Below are positions 21,506 through 33,600 of a DNA stretch of 64,000 nt, one piece after another. The stretch's first letter is position 1. Each line of letters starts with the position of its first letter. The notes beneath the pieces were generated by a model, which saw nothing but the letters and a program-made list of their open reading frames with translations, did not search any database and was not told the origin of the DNA. This DNA is from Lumbricus rubellus (taxonomy: Eukaryota; Annelida; Clitellata; Crassiclitellata; Lumbricidae): the NCBI GenBank assembly GCA_945859605.1, contig OX243816.1, positions 35,414,307-35,478,306 on the forward strand, in the 5' to 3' direction. The translations under genes and the position numbers were made by a program.

Positions 21506-21607
21506 ATGGCTGAACGTGGCAGTCCCCAGATGTCGCCACAAAGAGGCCGACTTCTGCCTTGTAAGGTCCTTATGCTCGATAACACGACGGGAGTCTTCCC
21601 TGTTGCA
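21506..21607 (+). CDS. FARP: FARP coding exon 1
   Basis: The start ATG is at 21506. Encodes a short basic N-terminus and the start of the FERM F1 lobe ([13 protein letters not shown]). Ends in phase 0 at donor GTAAGT. Confidence 0.88.
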
Positions 21608-24600
21608 GTAAGTGACAATAATTCCACAATGGCTGGAGCATCTAGTTGCATGTGCATTATTACTTAACTCGACTGTGTTAATGTCAGACTATTTTAAAAA
21701 TCATTAGTGACTTTCCAGTGACTTTGTGTTAGAAATGACTAAAACCAGTTCTAACTAACAGTCCTTATGGAGAATTGGTTTTGAAACAACTTCCTTTGCA
21801 TGGAACTGGTCTAGCCAGTTTTCACACCTAGTGAAATAAAGTAATGAACATTTTTGGCATGATTACTTGCAGGTATGCCAGGCCGATGCTTTTTACATCA
21901 GCCTGGTAATGCTGCTTTAAGAGCGGTAGAAGAGTTTGAATTATTAATTTGGGACCTTATGAATGCCTCTTAGTTGATTAGTTGCTTCAGCTTAATGACA
22001 CTCTGATAACAAAGATTATCAATGTTGCCCTCCTTCTTTACCCAAGCTTGGGACTGACACTGTCAGAGTGCAAACAGCGGCTGAATTTCATGATTTTGAA
22101 AAGTACTTGCAAAGCATTGTAAATGTTCAGATAAACATGAAGAAGTGCATACATGTTTTGAGCAATCATTCTGTAAACTGTTTTTTGGTTTGTTGTTGTC
22201 TTAGCTTAAAAGCACTGGTCGCGTTCTGTTTGACGCTGTTGTTGAAAAACTTCATCTTCTCGAAGCGGATTACTTTGACATACAGTTTACGGATCTAGAG
22301 TCAATTCCAGTGAGTTTTAGCACAGTGTGGCATGTATGCTTTCGTGAGGTTATTGTTAGGCACTATTCAAATGTCCATATGCATACACGCGTGCAGACAT
22401 ATATACATGCACACACATGATTTAGTTTTCAGTTGCTTGATTAAAGTTTTTTGTTATGCGACATGTTTCAATAAAACTGCTGTATCTTTTCAAAATTTGT
22501 CTGATTTTCGTGTCTTGCTGTAAAATTGCTCCATCTTGCCGATCATTGGACATTGTTGAGCTCTACGAGCACTGTGGGCTGAAGTTTGATAATTAATGTG
22601 CAAAATAAAGAAGATTACCAACTTTTTCTTAGCTGAAAATGCTTATTATCATGGCTATATAAATTAAGCTGCCCGATACCCACTGTACTTCGAACAGGTA
22701 TGACTGACTGGTAGTGCGTTGTAGAAGCAGGTATGTTCTTGATGGTCATATGTCAAGGTCATTACTTTTCCATAGTCCTGTTCAGCAGATTTTATTAGGA
22801 CATTGGTCTATGACGCCTGTGTAACTGTGAAAGGCTTATTGTTTTCACACTGGTCAGTGTGGTCACTGTGGTCAGTGTGCCTGTGGCATTGTTTGTTTGT
22901 TCGTTCACTTGTTCATTCGTTTGTTTATTTGCTTATTTGTTGTTATTCATTCACACAAATGTTTATTCATTCATGGAGAGAAAAAAACACAGTATAGTTT
23001 AAAATATTGATTGAATGTGTAATTGAATGATGGATTGACTGATTGGATGGAAGAGGACAAAATTTTTGATTATATGGTTTTAATTTTAGGGTAAGGTTTA
23101 CCCATTTCTACTCAACCAGTAACCTCTGATTTAATTACTAAATGTAGTTGATCTATTTTGACTTATTCACCTTGAATATTATAAGCCTTAATTCGTGAAA
23201 GTCTCAGATGCATATGTGTTTCAAGAATAAAATTAGATTAGTTATTTTCCATGCTTTTGTTTATTTCCAGTGTTGGGTCGACAGAGAGAAGTTGATAATA
23301 AAGCAGGTTTCTCCTCAAGACCTCAATTTCAGATTCATCGTCAAGTTCTACACTCCGGATCCCGGGCTTTTAGAAGACGAGCTAACAAGGTGTTTAGAAA
23401 TATGCTGTTATATGGTTCAATGAAGCTTGCACTTGAACAGATATATTCAGCCACTTCTTTATAATGAAATTTATACATCAGACACAGCAATTAATAATAT
23501 TCATTTTTTATAGATAAACTGACAATGATATATAGTATTAAACCAGAGTCTAATTTAATTGATTCTTGATGTTTAATATTTATTAAATTTAATTTTTAAT
23601 CTGTCCTCTGTTGCTTAGTTTTTGATCTGAGTTAACTTTGCAGCAATGATGACGATAATTTTGAGCCACCATGCTTTATGTTTAGATATCTCTTTGCACT
23701 GCAAGTGAAGCGTGACCTGCTCAGTGGTGCATTGTGCTGTCAGGAGCATACGGCTGTCCTCCTGGCATCTTTCATCGTTCAGGGTAAGTGCTGTGTTTCT
23801 CACCACTGCTAAAAGTGACTGGGAGACCAACACTATAGATTCAATACATTCTGTAGATTCTTCACTGAAATTATAGCTGTCTAAGATTCAGTTGCAGACA
23901 TTTACATTTGTGCGTCTGCGAGTTGTTAAATTCCCTCTCTCACTCCATCTTATTTCATACCGTACCTTAAACATTTAAACACCAACGTTGGTTGGACTGT
24001 AATGCATTGTCGTTGTTGTTGTTCTAGTTGATGATGACAATGATGATGTGAATCTGCTAGACCATCTGTGTCTAGTGATAGTGTTTCTGTTACTTAAGGC
24101 CTAAAAAAAATCTTGTGTTTCCGGTAACAGAGCTAAAAAAAATTGGGTAGGTAGGTCGGAAAATATTTTTATTTTGGTAAAATATTTTTATGCAGTGAAT
24201 ATCCGAAAAAGTATACCCCACTAGTCCTTTTTGCATGCTGAAACAAAGTACGTGTTCTAAGCAAGTATAAACTGCCTATTTCCCGACTGTCTGCACCTAA
24301 AACTGCTCTAGAAACAGTCCTATTAATTTCATTTTGTTGACGTCTCTTATTTTATGTCAATACAAATGTTTTGTTTTTTAAAAATTTATTTAAATTTTTT
24401 TGGGAAAAATTTTTTTTTTTAATAAAATTTTTTTTAATAAAATATTTGAGTCGCGGCCGTAAAAATGGGTCGGTCGGGTTACCGGAAACACAACAATTTT
24501 TTTTTACGCCTAACGATGATCAATACAATTATTTGCTTTCATTTAGCCGAGGTCGGTGACTATTCCGATGAGTTGGCTGAGCAAGACTACCTCACACAGA

Positions 24601-27600
24601 TCCAACTGTTGCCCAGCCAGACAAAAGAAATCCAGATGAAGATCATGGAGCATCACAAGGAACACATGTGAGATTAACATGTTGCAAATGCAGGAATTAC
24701 AATTCTGAATTGCAATTCTGAATTACAAAGAATTGCAATTCTGAATTACAAAGAATTGCAATTCTGAATTACAAAGAATTACAATTCTGAATTACAAAGA
24801 ATTACGATTCTGAATTACAAAGAATTACGATTCTGAATTGCAAAGAATTACGATTCTGAATTACAAATAATTACAATTCTGAATTACAAAGAATTACAAT
24901 TCTGAATTACAAAGAATTAGGATTCTGAATTACAAAGAATTACGATTCTGAATTACAAAGAATTACGATTCTGAATTGCAAAGAATTACGATTCTGAATT
25001 GCAAAGAATTACGATTCTGAATTACAAATAATTACAATTCTGAATTACAAAGAATTGCAATTCTGAATTACAAAGAATTACAATTCTGAATTACAAAGAA
25101 TTACGATTCTGAATTACAAAGAATTACGATTCTGAATTGCAAAGAATTACGATTCTGAATTGCAAAGAATTACGATTCTGAATTACAAATAATTACAATT
25201 CTGAATTGCAATTGCAGATCTGACATGTGTGACAATTCATCCCAGATCTGAAAGATGTTTGAAGATTTCTATTCCTGTAGGACACATTAAAATTGAGTTG
25301 TGAAGCGAACATACACAAAATTGCTTTGTTCGTTTAAAGAATTTGAAGAAGTTTTTTAAAATTAGAAGGGAATATCTCAAGTGCAGGAAACTGTTGTGGG
25401 CTCAAGTTAAGAAAATTGAGAGTGCTAACACTTCTTTCACGTGCATGGCTGCGTGCAAGGGACTGATTTTCGTTTGATGATGTATCTAGGTTTTTGATGA
25501 TGTATCTAGATTGTACACTGTACAGCAGCTGCAAGTTTGTCACTTGGTCTTTTATAACGTTTCATTGTTCAGTTAATATGGCGACTTTTAGTTATCTTAC
25601 AGAACTTAATTACATTGACGACACATGATTTAGAGATATATTACAGCAAACATATCTGATTGAAGAAATGGTGAATGATTTAAGTTGAGCACTGAATGTC
25701 AGTGATAACATTGATTTCTCAGGTATGATCCAACTGGTTCATTTTAACGTGATTGGTTGGCTTTATAATTGATTGTAACTTGTTGACTCAGCAGTCTGTT
25801 GAATGCTTGGTTTGATTGTTGACTTGATTGCAGTGGTCAGTCAGCGTTGGATGCAGATTTCAATCTTCTTGATACAGCACGTAAAGTGGAGCTGTATGGA
25901 ATTCATATGCATCCAGCTAAGGTCATTTCTCAATACGATTCAGTGTAACGTAATTTAGAGAATTATTGTAGCTTCCTTATAATTTAAGTTAAAGTTCTTA
26001 ATAGCTTTGGTTTTTGTTTGAGGCTCATAAAGTTCACTGTTTCATTTGTATTGGGGAGTAGTAGCATACATGCAGTGATGGTGAATAGTCCAGTGTCAAG
26101 CATTTGAGAAGCTTCAAGGTTGTAAGCATAATGTATTAGAGAATATTTATGTAACTAGCGAACTTGTTTGAATAATTACGGTATATTTTTTACTGCGGTA
26201 GATATTAGATAATTGCTTCGTCTGTTGTGGAAAGGTTGTTGAATGAACTTCCACAATGAAAAATCAGATTAGGCTATCGATTATGAAGTTCAAAAGATCA
26301 AAAGACGTCTTTTTATTACATGCTGTGTTGACATTTAAAAGATTTATTGTTTGTAGGATCACGAAGGGATCAGTCTGTACTTGGCTGTTGCACACATGGG
26401 GATCATCGTGTTTCAGAACTACACGAAGATAAATGCATTCTCATGGGCAAAGATTCGAAAGTTGTGTTTCAAGCGCAAGAAATTCATCATAAAGCTTCAT
26501 ACCGATGGAGGGGTAAGAAATTATAACTTCAATATGATTGTGATCTCATCCTTTTGTTAGACCATAATATGTAAGGATACTGTTAACACATGTATTGTTA
26601 ATGCTTATTAAGAAAGTTCTCAGAAGGGCAGTCATTAGGTTTAACCCTTTATGGACCAAAGTGGAGTAAATGGTATATGTGGGAGTCTTATACCTTCGGT
26701 CGTTGAAGGGTTAAAGACTGAAGTTGAACAACCCTAGCAGTGCATTTTTACCATACCTTTTACTAACTTGCAAAGTATGTCTGGTGAGTTGTGTTCAATG
26801 GTAAAGAATGTGTCAGTCATGGAACACTATTCAGTGATGTGTGGCTATGATAATTGTACTTTTGAGAGTTCTAATAAGGTGCCATGTATAAAATATGTGA
26901 CCCGGTCTATGAAAAGGGACCACAACGCGGGATTTATTTACCGAGATACAGGCCTTAGAACATGGTCACCCATCGAAATATCGAAATCGGGTTTTCACTG
27001 GGATTCGCTAGATGACTCTTCTGTCTATCAAATTTTCATAATGGTTCACAGAAATCATTTGATATTATTAGGTTTTCTTATTGTAATATTAGAGCACATA
27101 AAAGAGACTGCAAGGCGGCATCCTTATTGTCGGGGTATTATGACAGTAGAATATTTTTTGGAAACGGTTTTAATGATGAATCTATGATTATAATTATAGT
27201 AATGCGCTAAATAATTCATTCTACATGTCTATGCAGCGCTTTGATTTTAATGTTTCTAAATATAAAGTGTAAGGTTCAACAAACAGCGATATTCGGATTA
27301 TTCACTTCAATTGCGTTTTCCGAAGATCTCGTTTTTCAGGTACATCACGTTGTAAAGTTAAAAAAAAATAGAAAAGATAATAGTGCTGTGTCACATAATA
27401 CATCATTCTTTTCAGAATTTTGTGCTGATCATGGTGGTATACATAAGTCCATTCCCGCGTTGTGGTCCCTTTTCATAGACCGGGTCACATATAAATGTGC
27501 AGATTAAGTACGGACGTAAATTTTTTGTTCGTTAAGGCTTACAACAAAGACACGGTGGAGTTTTATTTCCCGTCGCGCAATTGGTCGAAGACGTTTTGGA

Positions 27601-30600
27601 AGAAGTGTATCGAGCATCACGCGTTCTTTCGTTGTCACAGCGTGCGTCATATACCTCGGTCAAAATCGCGCGTCGTCAGCCGGGGATCTTCATTTAGGTA
27701 GGACCACTTTTCCTTCTGTTTCTAGCCTTCCATTAGTTTCTGAGTGAGAATTTTATGCTCTCATGACTCAGTTTCTAAACAGTGATCAGCTCCTGGATAG
27801 CTTGATCCAACACTCTCCACATATGAAGGCGAGCACACCATCCAGTTGGTCTCGTAGTACCATTTTATAATACAGCACAATGCACTAGTGTAGTGTTCTG
27901 TATTGTTTAAATAAGTACAGTAGATCTTACTTAATAATAATAATAATAATACAAACTGAAATTGCTCTAATATTAAGCAATGTAATTTTTAGCATCAATG
28001 TTTCTTACTGTATATTCAGATACACAGGAAAAACACAGAAGGAACTTATAGACTACGTTCGGGAAAATTACGTGACAGCTACACCATTTGAAAGGTAAGA
28101 CCTTTGACCTACCAACAGTGCATTCTTTGTTGCCATCAAAGTAACAATTTTTTGTGTATCAGTTATTGACGTGGTTGAATCAAATGAATTGTTTCGCCTT
28201 TTCCTTATACACAGACAATCCGATCAAACAGATCAGATTTACGTCATGTGTTTCAATCATAATTTATTCAATCATGAAGATGCGAGGTTTTGCAAGCTGC
28301 TTGCATAGTATTTTCTTAATGATCTTGTTCTAGGAGCAAGGACTGCTATGGCCAAAACTGGAACTTTTGCCGTCAATGGTCCTTCACTTTGGCATGAGTT
28401 CTCCCCATTGACATATTCTCCGCTATTAACTGGTGCCCCAAGTGCATCTGTCCACTGTCTCAAAACCGCTTATCTCTGGGTGTTTCACATGGAGATTGCC
28501 TCTGATTGGTGAGTGTAGTGGGTATGTTCGTTGCCTTGCAGCCGGAGAGTTGCAGGTTCGAATCCACCTCAAGCCGCTTCGTAGGGACCTTGGGCAAGTC
28601 CTTCACTCGCAATTGCTCAACGCTTTGGCGTGAAACTTCGATTCAGTGTCCGCACTGTAGTCGGGAGCGCTTCTGAGTAGAATCTTGAAGGGGCGCTATA
28701 ACAAGTGAACATACATATATACAATACATACAATACAATGCAATATTTACGTATGTTAATAGGTCGACGAGCATGCGAACGATGTCGGTTGTCAACAGTC
28801 GTGCTGGAACTCCGAAAGTTGGGACGCTGAGCTCGCACGACCTCCACTACGGCCATCACACGAGTTTCTCGAGCGGGTCTCGGACGCTTGACCGGTCGCA
28901 GGTGTCCAGCTTTGACCATCCGGTGGCTGGCTACGTGGACAACCAGGCGTCTCTGTCTCCCCCGCTGCAGAACCGGACGTTTCACACGTTCCAGGGGAAG
29001 GCCGGTCACATGCCGCCGTTCGAAGGGGGAGTCAGTGGAAACCATGCGGGGTACAGGTCGAATACTCTTGGCAACAACGCTCGAGGTTAGTTGCGCATCG
29101 CAGAGGTGAATATTATTATTGTGATTCATTTATTGATAATATTATTATTGTGATTCATTTATTGATAATATTATTATTGTGATTCATTTATTGATTGTAT
29201 AGTTTGATGACCAAGCATTGGCCGAGTGCACTGAACAGAACTTTGTGAATGAGGGACTTACTCGATGTGTCTGTAGAGTAACCGTTTCGGGGGAGGGGTT
29301 GGGCCCGGTGTGGGGTGAGGGGGATTTGGCACATTCCATTTTGCAATGTATGCTCTAACCAAATGATACTTGTACTGAATAATATGTTGCTACTCTGTAG
29401 CTGTTTTTTAAGATTACAAGTTAGTGTTCCACTGTTCCTAGTACGTTGATTACAAGATCGTTTGCCACATTCTGCTCTAACCTCCAGACTGTTTTCGTTG
29501 GTCGGGGTTGGCTGGGGAGCGCTTCTGAGTAGATACTCTTAAAGACATGCTATCAAATGAATAATGACCGTGCTGATGATATGTTATGCTTTGACAAGCA
29601 GCATGTTTTTCCCAGATGCTGGTAAACTGACTAAGGAAACGATATTGTTTTTGAGTTCTAATACTAGCTTACAAGCTGTGTGATTATATTATGTGACTGT
29701 GCTGACGTGTTTAGGTGACCCATCCGCATACCATCCTACAGAAGTCCTTGATCCATCGCAGTTCATGCTATCGAAAGAAACGCATCAACTGTCGTCGTCG
29801 GCGATATTCGCAAGCAGTCGGTCGACATCTCGTGAAACTGCGCCCGACAACTATCGCTACCGACAGCGATCGATTGAGACGGATGAGCAGTACAATGCAC
29901 CGTATTCTAGGTGCTGAGATATTATGGTCTAACAATTATTATCAAATAATATTAATTACTGGGTTTTGGTAACGAATGAAAGAGATTGTTATTATGACTG
30001 TCTAGTTAAATTATTATTTATATATAATTATATTTATTGGCATTTATTTTTTAATTTGCCATTCAGTTTATTGCATTTATGTAAAACTGTGCTCTTTTGC
30101 CGAGGTTGGGTCGGGAGCACTCCTGAGTAGTTACCTTGAAGGGGCACTATTTAAACCTCGTAATGAATAAAGAAATTAATCAATCAGAATACGCGATATT
30201 TTGCATTTAAAGTGAGTCACTAAAGCTTTTTATGGCTGTTTGGCATAACTATTAAACCATTTTGATTTCTTAAAAGAAATTCCATGTTATAAATTAAGAA
30301 TTATTACTGATTTCCATTTAAATGGGAGCGAGCCACTTCTAAAGTATCACTGGTTTGGTGTGTCTTCAACACAGACCTCCAAACATGCAGGCTGGTTTGA
30401 AGGATGGTTGGCCTCCGCTGCCTGGCTCCTTTCGACAGGATTCCGGTGCCACTTGTAGCGAGGAGGAACTGCCGCCACCTCCGCCTCCGATCTTTGAGGA
30501 GGAGACAAGGAGACAGCGGGCGCGGTTGACACGGGAACAACGAGACGATACCATGGCAACGGGGACGTCCAAGTCGACGACATCGGCTGCGTCGATCACG

Positions 30601-33600
30601 CTGACGAGCAATGCGAGCATCATGTCGTCGCAGACGGAGGAGTCAGAGGAGGAGGACAAAAGAAAGGTTGGTGCCCATAGGCGTAGGAGACGGGGGTCCA
30701 GGGGGGGCAAATGCCCCCCCAAATTTCGGGCAAGTCTGATTTTTCGGGCAAGCAGACCCGGAAAAAGAAAAAAAGTTTTAGAAAATTTTTACTTTTTTTA
30801 TTTTTCCGGGTCTTCTTGCCCGAAAAATCAGACTTGCCCGAAAAAATGACCTTTTGAGCAAAAAGTAACGTGAAATTTCAGAAGATTTTGCCCGGATGAC
30901 CAAAAATAAGGACGTCAGAATTTTCGGGCAAACGTAACGGGAATTCTTAAGATTTCGGCCGGAGGAAAAAAAATTTTTCGGGCAAAAATCTCATTTTTGC
31001 CCCCCCAACGTTGAAATGTCCCCTACGCCTATGTTGGTGCCAGTTGTAAGACTGATGCCTGGCACGAGCGTGTCTGGGATATGAAACCATCCGATTTCAC
31101 TTTCTTGGTCACTCCTTGCAACTCTGTTGACCTTTTACTGACCACAGTGCAGTAAATGGTATGGGAAATTTTATACCCTCGGGTGGTAGAGGGTTAAAGG
31201 CGGTCTTATTTTCAGTCGGCATGTGCTGGAAAGTATGTTGTTCCTGGTGCATGTCTTATCTTTTTTGGCCGACGATTGTGAATTCACCGTTGCCGGTCCA
31301 TCCATCTGGATTATATTAGACTGACTTATTTGTAGACTGATTTCCACAGCTCTACTACCATTGGCAATTATGGGCCATTCCAAAATATTTTAATTTTTAG
31401 ATGATCCCTTACCCGTGTAGTTGACACGTTTGTTACTTAACATGTACAAAGAGTGAGTGAGAGACCAGTGCTGCTCAATGACATTAATGTTAACAACTTA
31501 ACACACACACACACTATGTTAGCAGTGGATCCTACATGGTTTGTCGTTTGTTGTGCAGAAGTTTCTTGCCGATCGAACGTATTACATCGTGAAAGAACTG
31601 CTGATGACGGAACGAACTTATAAGAAAGACTTGGAAGTGGTTACTGTGGTACGTGTTTGATATGTTGCTTCATTCTGTGTCGTATGCTACTGACTTTTCT
31701 TGTGCGTGTACTGATTTCACATCTTGAATTTTATTATTGTCACGTATGAAATAATTATGTGATAATCGATGAAGATATTAAGGTTTGAGTTGCATTGATT
31801 TAGTCAGCGGTTGGTTTTAATATCCTTAATGACTATTATAGTATGTATATGATTTGTTTGAAACCTCTTTATGTAATTTGCCTAGCACTTTTCACCATGA
31901 ATGCTATTTGTTTAGCATCTCTTAAAGAGCACTGCAGTATGTAAGTGAACGTGTCAGGGATGTTGTCGGTTTAAAATTGGCTTTCTATAACCGATTCTCG
32001 GTTATTGAAAAACCGATATTAACAACCCTAAAATGTAATATAGGTGAGGTTCAGAGATCAGCAATTTCTGTGAAGTGGTTATGAGATAAATCATTTAAAT
32101 TGTATAACTTTAATTATTATTTTTAATAACAATTTTTTTGATAAACTTGGAACAGTCAAGTACTGTCATAGTTTGAGCAGCGGAGGGAGTTAGTAATTCT
32201 GGTGTTTGTTATATTTTGATTGACTTTGTAGTGGCTGCGAGATGCTGTCAGCCACGTTGATGTTATGCCGGAATATTTGATGGAACTTCTCTTTGGGTCT
32301 CTGGCGCCAATCTATGAGTGCCACTGCACATTGCTTCGTGACCTGGAGCAAAGAATAACGAGCTGGTGGGTCAATACTTCTGGTGATATGCTCTTGGACT
32401 TTCTTCTCTCCATGCAGTCTTTGCTAGCCACATCACCCATCTTGTCATAGCAAGTTTTTGTGATAATAGATTAATAAGGCCCTGTTAATCTGGAGTAAAT
32501 TTCAATCACCGTTGCTGACTTATATTTATATCACAGTTCACATTGCAGTTGTGTTTTTTACACAGACGTTAGCATCATATGCAATTATGCATATACCTGT
32601 TCCGATTTAATTGTGTGTAGTTTAATAGCAGATTCTTGCATTCTCTTTAAGATATATATGATTATGTGTAATATATATATATTTATATATATATATATGT
32701 TATTTTCTTGATTTATTTATTTATAGGGAAGGCAAGATTGTCATTCCGGGCGATGGAGATGTTAAAAGAATTGGAGATTTACTGCTTAAGTACATGCATG
32801 TGCTACAGGTAGACATTTTCTGCTTAAGTACATGCATGTGCTACAGGTAGACATTTTCTGCTTAAGTACATGCATATGCTACAGGTAGACATTTTATGCT
32901 TAAGTACATGCATATGCTGTCCAGTCTCTGACGTTGCAGCGCGTCGTGTACTTCGCTGTTCGTCTAAAGGTGAGCTTCTGGTCCCGCGGGCTCGCTTGGC
33001 TATTAAGCAGCGCCGTGCTTTCTCGGTCGTGGGGCCTACTGTTTGGAACGACCTCCCGGTTACGCTTCGCTCACTACTTGTGGTCCATCCGGCTGCGTTC
33101 TACAAGTCCCTCAAGTCTTTTTTCTTTGTTCGTGGTTGGGCTGGGAGCGCCTTTGAGTAGTTTCTTGAAGGGGCGCTATATAAATGCTCTGAATGAATGA
33201 ATGAATGAATGAATGAAAGGTAGAAATTTTATGCTTAAATACATGCATGTGCTACAGGTAGACATTTTATGCTTAAGTACATGCATGTGCTACAGGTAGA
33301 CATTTTATGCTTAAGTACAAGCATGTGCTACAGGTAGACATTTTATGCTTAAGTACAAGCATGTGCTACAGGTAGACATTTTATGCTTAAGTACATGCAT
33401 GTGCTACAGGTAGACATTTTATGCTTAAGTACATGCACGTGCTACAGGTAGACATTTTATGCATCTTGTTCTCTTTCTCTGTTCCTTTTTCGTCTTCCTG
33501 TATCTTTGTCTGTATGTTTATTTCTTTTGTTTGTTCTGCCATTATCGATGCTTGTCTCTCTGTGTCTTACTTAGTAATTTGATTTTTTAAAATTTAAAGC

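Noticed and set aside
28617..29129. Minus-strand 170-codon frame
   Set aside because: Antisense to FARP exon 10, which fits the splice phases on the plus strand.
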